NCBI GenBank assembly: GCA_902586885.1
Contig: CACIJG010000002.1
Coordinates: 62,001-126,000 of the forward strand
Reading direction: 5' to 3'
DNA length: 64,000 nucleotides
From: an uncultured Alphaproteobacteria bacterium
GTDB lineage: Bacteria > Pseudomonadota > Alphaproteobacteria > Rhodobacterales > Rhodobacteraceae
How positions within the stretch are numbered: position 1 is the first letter of the stretch; every line of letters begins with the position of its first letter. Positions 50,047-58,397 of the stretch are shown in pieces. The translations under genes and the position numbers were made by a program. The notes beneath the pieces are model-generated. The model made no database searches. It saw nothing but the letters and a program-made list of their open reading frames with translations, and had not been told where the DNA came from.

Positions 50047-50814
50047 TTATTTAGGCGCCATCCGAATAGCCCCATCCAGTCTTATTGTTTCCCCATTTAA
50101 CATTGTATTTTCAACTATCTGAGCAGTCAATTCAGCATACTCACTAGGATTACCTAAGCGCGGAGGGAAAGGAACCGACTTGCCTAGTGCATCCTGAACT
50201 TCCTCTGGAAGACTTCTTAACATAGGCGTACTAAATAGACCTGGAGCAATTGTTACTACTCTTATCCCGTTTTGCGCCAAGTCACGAGCCATGGGTAATG
50301 TCATGCCAACAACTCCTCCTTTAGATGCAGAGTATGCTATCTGACCGATCTGTCCATCATATGCTGCAACTGAAGCAGTATTAATAATTACTCCATTCTC
50401 CTTATCTTCATTTAAACTAGTTTGGTTAGACATTCCTAAGGCACTTTGTGAAGCTACATTAAAAGTACCGATGAGATTGATGTTTATAGTCTTTTCAAAT
50501 AGTTCAAACTGATGGTTTCGTCCCTTTGATACAGTTTTTTGAGAAAATCCAATGCCAGCACAGTTCACACAAACTCTTTCCTGACCAATTTCACCTCTTA
50601 TTTTTTCTAAACCGTCAGAAACTGATTGGGGATTGGAAACATCTACCTTTTGAAAGCTTGCTCCATGCAATGCAGCAACTCTATTTCCTTCCTCAACATT
50701 CATATCAAAGATTGCTACTTTTGCACCCATTCCAGAAAATTTTTCTACCACAGCAAGACCCAAGCCAGAAGCTCCTCCTGTTACTAATATAGGTGTTTCG
50801 CTAGAAATCTTCAT
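50047..50814 (-). CDS. SDR dehydrogenase, 3-hydroxyacyl-CoA (HSD17B10-like)
   Basis: A 255-residue short-chain dehydrogenase with TGGASGLG (12-19), NCAGIGFSQK and the catalytic YSASKGG. The ending MLNGETIRLDGAIRMAPK and the PFPPRLGNPSEYA block are those of type II 3-hydroxyacyl-CoA/2-methyl-3-hydroxybutyryl-CoA dehydrogenases. It overlaps the thiolase by four bases, which suits a 3-hydroxyacyl-CoA to ketoacyl-CoA to thiolysis sequence, probably in isoleucine or fatty-acid breakdown. Confidence 0.88.
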   Translation of the reverse strand: MKISSETPILVTGGASGLGLAVVEKFSGMGAKVAIFDMNVEEGNRVAALHGASFQKVDVSNPQSVSDGLEKIRGEIGQERVCVNCAGIGFSQKTVSKGRNHQFELFEKTININLIGTFNVASQSALGMSNQTSLNEDKENGVIINTASVAAYDGQIGQIAYSASKGGVVGMTLPMARDLAQNGIRVVTIAPGLFSTPMLRSLPEEVQDALGKSVPFPPRLGNPSEYAELTAQIVENTMLNGETIRLDGAIRMAPK

Positions 50815-51989
50815 GGTCGTTCTATTGCAATAGCTAGACCCTCACCACCACCTAAACAAATGGCTGCGACACCCTTTCTTAATGCTCTTTTTTCCAGAGC
50901 GTTTAACAGAGTTACCAAAATTCTGGCACCTGAAGCTCCAATTGGATGACCGAGAGCGCATGCTCCACCATTTACATTGATTTTTTCTCTTGGGATATTC
51001 AATTCTTTCATAAAACCCATTGGAACTACTGCAAAAGCCTCATTAACTTCCCACAAATCAACTTCCTCAGAACTCCAACCTATAATTTTTAATAGCTTTT
51101 TTGCTGCAGGTATTGGTGCAGTCGTAAAAAGACCCGGCTTTTGAGCATGTACGGTATGACCTAAAATTTTTGCCCTTACTTGTAAAGACAATTGAGACGC
51201 TTTGTCTTCTGAACTAATAATTAAGGCCGCCGCTCCATCAGAAATTGATGACGAATTCGCAGCAGTTACCGTGCCATCTTTTCGGAAAGCCGGTCGAAGA
51301 TTTGGGATCTTCTCAGGTTGTGCATTTTTTGGTTGTTCATCTTCAGAAATGGTATGCTCTCCCTTTCTTGTTTTAACGGTTACTGGAGAAATTTCTCTAT
51401 CAAAGGCATTATTTTTCTGTGCTTTCAGTGCATTTTGCAATGACCCTAGAGCATACTCATCTTGCTGTTCTCTGGTAAATTGGAAAAGTTCTGCAGTATC
51501 CTCAGCAAAAGTTCCCATTAGCCTCCCAGGGTCATAAACATCTTCCAGTCCATCTAGAAACATATGATCATACATTTGTTGATGTCCTACCTTTGCACCA
51601 CTTCTCATTTTGGGCGCAAGATAGGGTGCGTTTGTCATGCTTTCCATACCCCCTGCAGCAACTAAGTCACTAGTTCCAGCTTTTACTTGATCATGAGCAT
51701 ATATCACTGACTTTAGCCCTGAACCACACATCTTGTTTAACGTAACGGCGGGGACATCTTCTGTTAGGCCTGCCTTGAACGAAGCCTGCCTCGCCGGAGC
51801 TTGACCTAGGCCCGCAGACAAAACGTTTCCCATTATGACTTCATTCACATCACTTAAATTTAACTTTGCGTCATCTATTGCTCCCTTGATTGCCGCACCG
51901 CCTAAATCTGTAGCACTTACTTGAGAAAGCTCACCATGGAAGCCTCCCATAGGAGTTCTTGAAGCTCCAACTATTACTACGTTTTTCAT
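50811..51989 (-). CDS. Acetyl-CoA acyltransferase (thiolase)
   Basis: A 392-residue thiolase with the acyl-binding cysteine in NKMCGSGLKS (C88), GGMESMTNAPYL, NVNGGACALGHPIGASGAR (histidine) and CLGGGEG (second cysteine) close to the end. It could act on acetoacetyl-CoA or 2-methylacetoacetyl-CoA. With acetoacetate coming from HMG-CoA lyase and from BKACE, it is a plausible final step once acetoacetate is activated, though no acetoacetate CoA-transferase is evident. Confidence 0.93.
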   Translation of the reverse strand: MKNVVIVGASRTPMGGFHGELSQVSATDLGGAAIKGAIDDAKLNLSDVNEVIMGNVLSAGLGQAPARQASFKAGLTEDVPAVTLNKMCGSGLKSVIYAHDQVKAGTSDLVAAGGMESMTNAPYLAPKMRSGAKVGHQQMYDHMFLDGLEDVYDPGRLMGTFAEDTAELFQFTREQQDEYALGSLQNALKAQKNNAFDREISPVTVKTRKGEHTISEDEQPKNAQPEKIPNLRPAFRKDGTVTAANSSSISDGAAALIISSEDKASQLSLQVRAKILGHTVHAQKPGLFTTAPIPAAKKLLKIIGWSSEEVDLWEVNEAFAVVPMGFMKELNIPREKINVNGGACALGHPIGASGARILVTLLNALEKRALRKGVAAICLGGGEGLAIAIERP

Positions 51990-52011
51990 TTCTTAATCCC
52001 CCTTGTTTTTG

Positions 52012-53238
52012 CTAATCAAAAGTTCTCTGATCGTCTATTACCTTCCCATCATTAGGTAAATCACCAGGTGATACTATTTTTACATTGCCTTTCAGTTTAA
52101 GGACTTCTTTAACTGAATTTTCGTAATCAGCTGAAGATCCTTTTTCTATCTCCAGCAGGACATCCATCACATCATTATTTTCACTTCGTGAAACATTTAC
52201 TCTAGCTTTTATTATCTCAGAATGCCTTGCTACAAGATCAGCTACTTGTTCTGGCCTTACAAACATCCCCTTTATTTTTGTTGTTTGATCTGCTCTACCA
52301 CGCCATCCCACGATCCTCATATTAGTACGTCCACATTCACTCTTCCCAGAAGCCACAGCAGACAAATCACCAGTTGCAAATCTTATTAGGGGATAGTCAG
52401 GGTTAAGAGTGGTAACCAAAACTTCTCCGATTTCTCCTTCAGATACAGGATCTCCTGTACCTGGAGTAACTATCTCCACTATTACACCTTCATCAACTAC
52501 CATTGGAGCATCAGCCACTGTCTCATATGCGACATTGCCTAGATCAGCGGTACCATAGTTCTGAAGACATAGAATACCCCTATCTTTGTATGCTTGCCTT
52601 GTTTTTGGGAACAAAGGTCCTCCTCCTACTAAAGCTTTCTTAATCTTTGATAGATCTAACCCTAGTTCCTCTCCTTTATCTAATATGATTTGAAGAAAAT
52701 CAGGTACACCGATGTAGGCAGTAACACCTATTTCTGCTGCAGCTCTTGCTTGAAGCTCAGTCTGCCCGGTTCCCGCAGGAAAAACAGTTGCTCCAACAGC
52801 TAGAATACCTTGTTCACTTAACATCCCCGCTGGCGTAAAATGGTAGGAAAAACAATTCTGAACTATATCTCCCTCTCCTATTCCTGCTGCTTTCAATGCT
52901 CTTCCCGACCTCCACCAATCATGCTTTACCATTCCTGGTTCATAAATAGGTCCTGGAGACTGAAAGATTTGATTTAATTTATTTACATTCCCAGCTATTA
53001 GCCCTCCCAAGGGAGGGTTCTCTGATTGCAATTTCACAAGTTCGCTTTTCCTAAGAACAGGCAACTTAGGCAAGTCTTCAATAGATTTTATATCCTCTGG
53101 GTTTACATCTTTTAAAATTTCTGAAAAAGCGGTTGAGTTTTCTTTTGCATTTCTTATTTGTATTGGTAACTCAGAACCAATATTTTCGGCTCGTTCCGTG
53201 TCTGACCTAGTTTCTAAATTATCAAAAAATTTACTCAT
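52012..53238 (-). CDS. Phenylacetate-CoA-ligase-like AMP-forming ligase
   Basis: A 408-residue adenylate-forming enzyme of the PaaK family. The family's phosphate loop is replaced by QSPGPIYEPG; YGTADLGNVAYE is the adenine-binding region and LIRFATGDLSAV and GWRGRADQTTKIKGMFV are the C-terminal motifs. No other phenylacetate genes are present, so the acid substrate is unknown. This kind of ligase is a common companion of liv-type importers, with which it sits here, 11 bases after livF. Confidence 0.85.
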   Translation of the reverse strand: MSKFFDNLETRSDTERAENIGSELPIQIRNAKENSTAFSEILKDVNPEDIKSIEDLPKLPVLRKSELVKLQSENPPLGGLIAGNVNKLNQIFQSPGPIYEPGMVKHDWWRSGRALKAAGIGEGDIVQNCFSYHFTPAGMLSEQGILAVGATVFPAGTGQTELQARAAAEIGVTAYIGVPDFLQIILDKGEELGLDLSKIKKALVGGGPLFPKTRQAYKDRGILCLQNYGTADLGNVAYETVADAPMVVDEGVIVEIVTPGTGDPVSEGEIGEVLVTTLNPDYPLIRFATGDLSAVASGKSECGRTNMRIVGWRGRADQTTKIKGMFVRPEQVADLVARHSEIIKARVNVSRSENNDVMDVLLEIEKGSSADYENSVKEVLKLKGNVKIVSPGDLPNDGKVIDDQRTFD

Positions 53239-53249
53239 ACAGCCTTAAC

Positions 53250-54068
53250 TTACAGCCACCTTTTTCGTCTTCGGTATGATTTTGTATTCCTAAATGAATT
53301 TCTACCTTCTTCAGACATACCCAAGTAGAACTCTTTCACGTCTGGATTTTCTCGAAGTTCCTTAGCAGGTCCGTCCATTACTACCCGACCGCTTTCAAGA
53401 ATATATCCCTTGTGAGCATACTTTAAAGCCACATTCGTATTTTGCTCGGCAAGCAAAAAAGACACCTTTTCTTTTTCATTCAACTGCTTAACTATTTCAA
53501 ATATTTCTTCCACCAGCTGTGGAGCTAATCCCATACTCGGCTCATCCAACAAGATTGTTTCGGGAGATGACATCAAAGCTCTTCCTATTGCTGTCATCTG
53601 CTGCTCACCCCCAGATGTATATCCTGCGAGAGATTTTCTTCTTTCTTTTAATCTTGGAAAATAATTATAGACTAAATCCAAGCTTTCTTGGAGTTCACTG
53701 CCACTTATTTTTCTTGTGTAGGCACCTGTAAGTAGATTCTCCTCTACTGTAAGATGTTCAAAGCAGTGTCTTCCCTCCATTACCTGGATAACTCCCCTAC
53801 GAACCATATCGGCCGGATCGAGGTCTTTTATAGAGTCGCCCAAGTAGGAAATTGTTCCCTTCGTTACCTCTCCACGCTCAGATCTCAACAAATTCGAGAT
53901 TGATTTAAGTGTTGTACTTTTTCCAGCTCCGTTACCTCCTAAAAGGGCTGTTATACCACCTTTTTCAACAGTTAAACTAACACCTCTAAGAACCAATATT
54001 ACGTGATTGTAAACAACTTCTATGTTACTAACATCTAAAACCGTTTCCTGAGAACTTTCATCAAACAT
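53250..54068 (-). CDS. livF: Branched-chain amino-acid-type ABC ATPase, LivF
   Basis: Second ATPase of a HAAT-class importer. Walker A is LLGGNGAGKSTTL, signature SGGEQQM, Walker B ILLDEPSMGLAP, and the Q-loop VMEGRHCFEHLTVEENL is LivF-like. The 272 residues have a basic C-terminal tail (K-S-Y-R-R-R-K-R-W-L). It is separated from the binding-protein gene by a strong hairpin. Confidence 0.9.
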   Translation of the reverse strand: MFDESSQETVLDVSNIEVVYNHVILVLRGVSLTVEKGGITALLGGNGAGKSTTLKSISNLLRSERGEVTKGTISYLGDSIKDLDPADMVRRGVIQVMEGRHCFEHLTVEENLLTGAYTRKISGSELQESLDLVYNYFPRLKERRKSLAGYTSGGEQQMTAIGRALMSSPETILLDEPSMGLAPQLVEEIFEIVKQLNEKEKVSFLLAEQNTNVALKYAHKGYILESGRVVMDGPAKELRENPDVKEFYLGMSEEGRNSFRNTKSYRRRKRWL

Positions 54069-54090
54069 TTTTTTTCCTATTTAATTAAAC

Positions 54091-54116
54091 CTGGCCTGCC
54101 AAAAAAGGCAGGCCAG
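54091..54116 (-). terminator. Intercistronic hairpin between binding-protein gene and livF
   Basis: A perfect 10-base-pair stem (54091-54100 with 54107-54116) around a six-base loop, lying 17 bases after the binding-protein stop. On the transcribed strand it is followed by a short T-rich run (GTTTAATT), so it may terminate only partly. It should raise binding-protein mRNA over downstream genes. Confidence 0.75.
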
Positions 54117-54133
54117 ATAAATTATAACTTAAC

Positions 54134-55426
54134 TTAGTTACACTTCTGTGACTTCCAGCCTGGCTTATCCGCAATATAGTCAGCCGCTGCTTTTGTAAGC
54201 ATTGGTCCAACAACGTCTTCCATTGGAGGAATAGGTTTGGTGATCGGGCCCCAATCTTTACCATCCCACTGCTGTATGGTCACAGCACCTTTACCTTCAT
54301 GGTCTGCACAAGAACCTATAATCGGTGCGAAAAGACCGGTCAAACCTAACTCAGCAATACGCGCGTCATCTAGTTTTATCATTTCAAGGCCCTTTCTAAC
54401 ATCAGCACCTGTTACATTCTTCTTACCAGTAGCCTTTTGTGCTTCGTGAATAGCTTCAGCAACAACTACTGCACCGACGGCAGCTCTGTTGTATAAAACC
54501 TTACCCACTTCGTCCATGGTGGTTTTACTCTTACCTGGTTTAACAACAAGATTAATCATATCCTGAATTGCTGGGTAATCAGTTCCTGTTCCTGTGAATG
54601 TAGCTGACTTGTAACCTTTAGCTTTCATTCCCAGTGCTTCAGTATCTACATGAGCTCCTGACCACCAGTTACCAATAAACCTGTCTAGAGGATATCTTGT
54701 CTTTGCTGCTTCTTTAATAGCTGTTGAGTTCATTGCACCCCAACCCCACATAATAACCCAGTCAGGCTTCTCTTTCCTGATAGTAAGCCAATGTGAAGAT
54801 TGATTCTGCATTTCCTTAACTGCTACTGGTACCAACATGTGCTCAAAACCCATCTTTGGACCAAGTTCATCTAATACTGGAATTGGTTCTCTACCATATC
54901 CAACATCCAAGAAAAGGAACGCTATCTTTTTACCTTTAAGTCCAGTTTCTGAGTCTATGTAGGATAGAACAGACGTCATTTGTGACCAGTAGGAAGCTGG
55001 GTAATTAAAAGCCCAAGGAAACGTTTCACCTTTAGCAGCAGCCGACAGTCCATAACCCATAGTTAAAATCGGAACCTGATCTTCTGGTGCTTTTTGAAGA
55101 ACCTGTAATGTTATACCTGTTGAGTTTGGATAAACAATCAACGGATTTTTTCCTCTGTAAGATTCATAGCACTCAACACCAACTTGAGCTTTATAGCCAG
55201 TCTCACACTCTTCAGGGTTAGTCAATACTCCCCCAATACCGCCGTCTCTCTCATTGAGCATAAGGAAATAATCAGTATAACCATTTGCAACAGCTGTTCC
55301 ATTCGCTGCAAAAGGTCCGACTCGATATGTATAATGAGGCACTAACAATTCGTCGGCGAAACTTAAACCAACCGTAGATAATAAAGTGCCAAAACTTATT
55401 AAAGCACTTATAAGAAATTTTTTCAT
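54134..55426 (-). CDS. Branched-chain-type ABC substrate-binding protein
   Basis: Periplasmic binding protein of the Leu/Ile/Val class (Peripla_BP_6). Signal peptide MKKFLISALISFGTLLSTVG with cleavage after S-F-A; mature protein starts D-E-L-L-V-P. Features are the G-Y-T-D-Y-F-L-M-L-N-E region and GGVLTNPEECETGYKAQVGV, which fits the longer urea/amide-like or LivK-like binding proteins. At 430 residues it is longer than classical LivK. The ligand is unknown; nearby acyl-CoA ligases leave room for an organic acid. Confidence 0.88.
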   Translation of the reverse strand: MKKFLISALISFGTLLSTVGLSFADELLVPHYTYRVGPFAANGTAVANGYTDYFLMLNERDGGIGGVLTNPEECETGYKAQVGVECYESYRGKNPLIVYPNSTGITLQVLQKAPEDQVPILTMGYGLSAAAKGETFPWAFNYPASYWSQMTSVLSYIDSETGLKGKKIAFLFLDVGYGREPIPVLDELGPKMGFEHMLVPVAVKEMQNQSSHWLTIRKEKPDWVIMWGWGAMNSTAIKEAAKTRYPLDRFIGNWWSGAHVDTEALGMKAKGYKSATFTGTGTDYPAIQDMINLVVKPGKSKTTMDEVGKVLYNRAAVGAVVVAEAIHEAQKATGKKNVTGADVRKGLEMIKLDDARIAELGLTGLFAPIIGSCADHEGKGAVTIQQWDGKDWGPITKPIPPMEDVVGPMLTKAAADYIADKPGWKSQKCN

Positions 55427-55480
55427 TTTTTTCTCCCATTCTTGCAGCTTTCGCCGCGTTTAAGCGAACCGTTATTTGGT

Positions 55481-55512
55481 AAAATAAAAAAGTGAAATCG
55501 GTCCATTTTCAC
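55481..55512 (-). terminator. Rho-independent terminator after livM
   Basis: On the minus strand GTGAAA (complement of 55507-55512) pairs with TTTCAC (complement of 55492-55497) around a nine-base loop, then a run of T residues follows (55481-55491). It lies 15 bases after the livM stop and before the binding-protein gene. Confidence 0.5.
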
Positions 55513-55526
55513 CTCTTTGTTCAATT

Positions 55527-56615
55527 CTAATAAGGGAACGGCCACATCCTTAACTTTTGTTTGGCTATCTGCCATAATCTAGCCAAACCATGTGGCTCCA
55601 CAATTAGAATCACTACTATCATAAACCCTAGTAAAATTATTGAAAGATTTTCCATAACAAAAGCATCATAACCAAAAGATGTCTTGCCAATTTCTTTTAT
55701 GAGAACAGGTATTACCCACACCAATATTGCACCCATATAGCAACCAGTTATGGAACCTAGTCCTCCTATAATCACCATAAATAAATATGTAAAACTGTGA
55801 TTAATATCAAAGCTCTCTACCTCTGCGGCACCCAACCAGAAAAAGACCATCAACGCCCCTGAGATACCAACATAAAATGAAGAGAAAGCAAATGCAGAAA
55901 GCTTCGCTGTCAAAGGTCTTACACCTATTAGTTCTGCTGCTATATCCATATCCCTTATCATCATCCAAGAACGCCCTATTCTTCCTCGGATTACATTCGA
56001 AGCCAACCAAGTTAAAAGCACTAAAAAGGTTAAACAAACAAAATACCTTGTTGTTGCCTCAGACTGAGGACCACTTATTATTATCCCAAACATTTCTTTA
56101 TTTGGTCCTTCTATTCCACCACTGTTATTATAGTTATATAGCCAAGGTATACGAATAAATGCCCATTCTAGAAAAAACTGTGCAGCAAGTGTCGCAACCA
56201 TAAGATAAAAACCTTTTATTCTTAAAGATGGTAGACCAAAAAGCATTCCTACAAAAGCTGTCACCAACCCGGATAATATTACGCAAATCAGTATATTCAA
56301 ATCTGGAAATATAGTCATAAGCTTGTAACAGCTATATGCGCCAACACCCATAAAAGCACCTGTGCCGAGAGATATTTGACCAGCAAAACCGAGTAATATA
56401 TTTAAACCAAGCGTCGTTATAGTAAATATAACAACGGGGATCATTATGGCGGAGAGAGTAAACTCGTATGATAGACCAGGGATCCCGAATAGAGGTATGG
56501 CAACGTATGCTAATAAAAGCAGAATGCCAATGCCGATCTTATCTTCAAAAAGAGGGAAAGCCGCTAGCTCTTCTTTATATTTTGACTTAAACTGTCCTGT
56601 TTCTCTGTAAAACAT
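55527..56615 (-). CDS. livM: Branched-chain amino-acid-type ABC permease, LivM
   Basis: Inner-membrane permease of the HAAT importer, 362 residues with about ten helices. Family features are LNILLGFAGQISLGTGAFMGVGAY, GLPSLRIKGFYL and the EAA-like loop SWMMIRDMDIAAELIGVRPL. It is three bases after livH. Confidence 0.93.
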   Translation of the reverse strand: MFYRETGQFKSKYKEELAAFPLFEDKIGIGILLLLAYVAIPLFGIPGLSYEFTLSAIMIPVVIFTITTLGLNILLGFAGQISLGTGAFMGVGAYSCYKLMTIFPDLNILICVILSGLVTAFVGMLFGLPSLRIKGFYLMVATLAAQFFLEWAFIRIPWLYNYNNSGGIEGPNKEMFGIIISGPQSEATTRYFVCLTFLVLLTWLASNVIRGRIGRSWMMIRDMDIAAELIGVRPLTAKLSAFAFSSFYVGISGALMVFFWLGAAEVESFDINHSFTYLFMVIIGGLGSITGCYMGAILVWVIPVLIKEIGKTSFGYDAFVMENLSIILLGFMIVVILIVEPHGLARLWQIAKQKLRMWPFPY

Positions 56616-56618
56616 TTC

Positions 56619-57587
56619 TTACACCCTCTCAATAATCTTGTCACCAAATAGTCCCTGAGGTCTAAAGAGTAGGAAAATAAGAGCAATAATGTAAGCGAAC
56701 CAACCTTCAACTCCACTTCCTAATAATGGACCCCAATAAATCTCGAAAACCTTTTCACCAAGACCTATGATAAGTCCTCCAATTATCGCTCCTGGGACAG
56801 AGGTAAAGCCTCCAATAATTAAAACCGGTAGAGCCTTAAAACCAATGATTTGTAGAGCAAAAGAAACATCAGATCTAGCCCCCCAGAAAATACCTGTGAC
56901 AAGTGCCACTACTCCTGCGACAAACCAAACAATAACCCAAATTTGGTTAAGAGATATGCCTACCGATAAAGCTGCTTGATGATCATCTGCCACCGCTCTT
57001 AGTCCTCTCCCAATCTTGGTTTTACTGAAAAAAAGCGCCAGGATAACAATCATGATACTTGCTATAACCGCAGCTGATATATCTATCATTTCAAAATATA
57101 CGCCTCCGCCAAACATAGGCCACTCTAAACTACCATTAGGAAGCCCCAACTCATCAGTTATCATAGCGCTTGGTCTACCTCCAAATATCCATTGCGCTGA
57201 CCCGATAATCAAAAAAGTTAACCCAATGGTCGACATAAACAAAATATTGCCATCCTGATTAACAAGTTTACGAAGTATTAGTCTTTCGATTAAAAAGGCT
57301 AGCACATAAAACATAACTAAAACCAAAATAACGCTAATCCAAGCAGGAATACCCATTTTGTAAAAGCTAACAAGAGATAACGCTGCTAGAACCACCAATA
57401 TCGGTTGCGAGAAATTAAATACACCTGATGCTTTAAAGATTAATACGAAACCAAGGGCAATTAGACCATATAACGTACCACTAACAAATCCATCCCAAAT
57501 GCCTTGGAAAAACAAATCAGGGTATGCAACCATTTCCGCAAAAGGTGAAACAAAAATTAGATATAAGATTTCAATTAAAGCTTCCAT
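56619..57587 (-). CDS. livH: Branched-chain amino-acid-type ABC permease, LivH
   Basis: The partner permease, 322 residues. Features are DGFVSGTLYGLIALGFVLIFKASGV, GRGLRAVADDHQAALSVGI (the coupling loop) and GGFTSVPGAIIGGLIIG. The start codon shares a base with the livG stop, so the two are translationally coupled. Confidence 0.93.
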   Translation of the reverse strand: MEALIEILYLIFVSPFAEMVAYPDLFFQGIWDGFVSGTLYGLIALGFVLIFKASGVFNFSQPILVVLAALSLVSFYKMGIPAWISVILVLVMFYVLAFLIERLILRKLVNQDGNILFMSTIGLTFLIIGSAQWIFGGRPSAMITDELGLPNGSLEWPMFGGGVYFEMIDISAAVIASIMIVILALFFSKTKIGRGLRAVADDHQAALSVGISLNQIWVIVWFVAGVVALVTGIFWGARSDVSFALQIIGFKALPVLIIGGFTSVPGAIIGGLIIGLGEKVFEIYWGPLLGSGVEGWFAYIIALIFLLFRPQGLFGDKIIERV

Positions 57588-58369
57588 TAGTGAGGTACTC
57601 CCAAATATGCATCAATGACAGCTTGATTTTTTTGGACTTCGTTAGGGGTGCCATCCGCCAATAATTTTCCGTAATCTAATACTACAACCCTGTCGGCTAA
57701 ATCCATTACAACAGCCATATCATGCTCTATCAGCGCTATAGTGGTTCCGAATTCTTCGTTCACATCCACTATAAATCTTGACATATCTTGTTTCTCTTCA
57801 ACATTCATTCCTGCCATTGGTTCATCGAGCAACAATAATGTAGGATCCATAGCTAGAGCCCGCGCCAATTCCACTCTTTTTTGTAAACCATAAGGTAATG
57901 CTCCTACTGGCGTTTTCCTAATATGGTTTATTTCAAGAAAATCAATAATCTCTTCACATCGTCTTCTATGCTCTACTTCTTCTTCTATTGCCGGACCGTA
58001 CCTAATCATCTGCCAAAAAAAGTTTTTGTTCATCTTTAACTGTCTTCCAGTCATCACATTTTCTATTGTTGTCATGCCTTTAAACAAAGCGATATTTTGA
58101 AAGGTTCTGGCTATCCCTGTCTTGGCAATTTCATAAGGCTCCATAGATGGACGTTTTTCACCCCTATACCAAATCTCTCCCTCTTGGGGATGATAAAAGC
58201 CATTTATGACATTTAACATCGATGATTTTCCTGCTCCATTTGGTCCAATTATTGCTCTTATTTCACCTTCCAGTATATCAAAAGAAACATCTTGTATTGC
58301 GATCACTCCGCCAAATCTAAGATTGATGTTTTTGACTTCCATCATTACGTTTTGATCAGTATTTCCCAT
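57587..58369 (-). CDS. livG: Branched-chain amino-acid-type ABC ATPase, LivG
   Basis: First ATPase of the importer, 260 residues, with NLRFGGVIAIQDVSF, Walker A GPNGAGKSSML, a Q-loop reading TFQNIALFKGMT, and LLLDEPMAGMN. The degenerate signature LPYGLQKRVELARALA is normal for LivG. It is 28 bases downstream of the acyl-CoA ligase gene. Confidence 0.93.
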   Translation of the reverse strand: MGNTDQNVMMEVKNINLRFGGVIAIQDVSFDILEGEIRAIIGPNGAGKSSMLNVINGFYHPQEGEIWYRGEKRPSMEPYEIAKTGIARTFQNIALFKGMTTIENVMTGRQLKMNKNFFWQMIRYGPAIEEEVEHRRRCEEIIDFLEINHIRKTPVGALPYGLQKRVELARALAMDPTLLLLDEPMAGMNVEEKQDMSRFIVDVNEEFGTTIALIEHDMAVVMDLADRVVVLDYGKLLADGTPNEVQKNQAVIDAYLGVPH

Positions 58370-58397
58370 AAATTAGTCCCTTTAATTTCTAATATTT

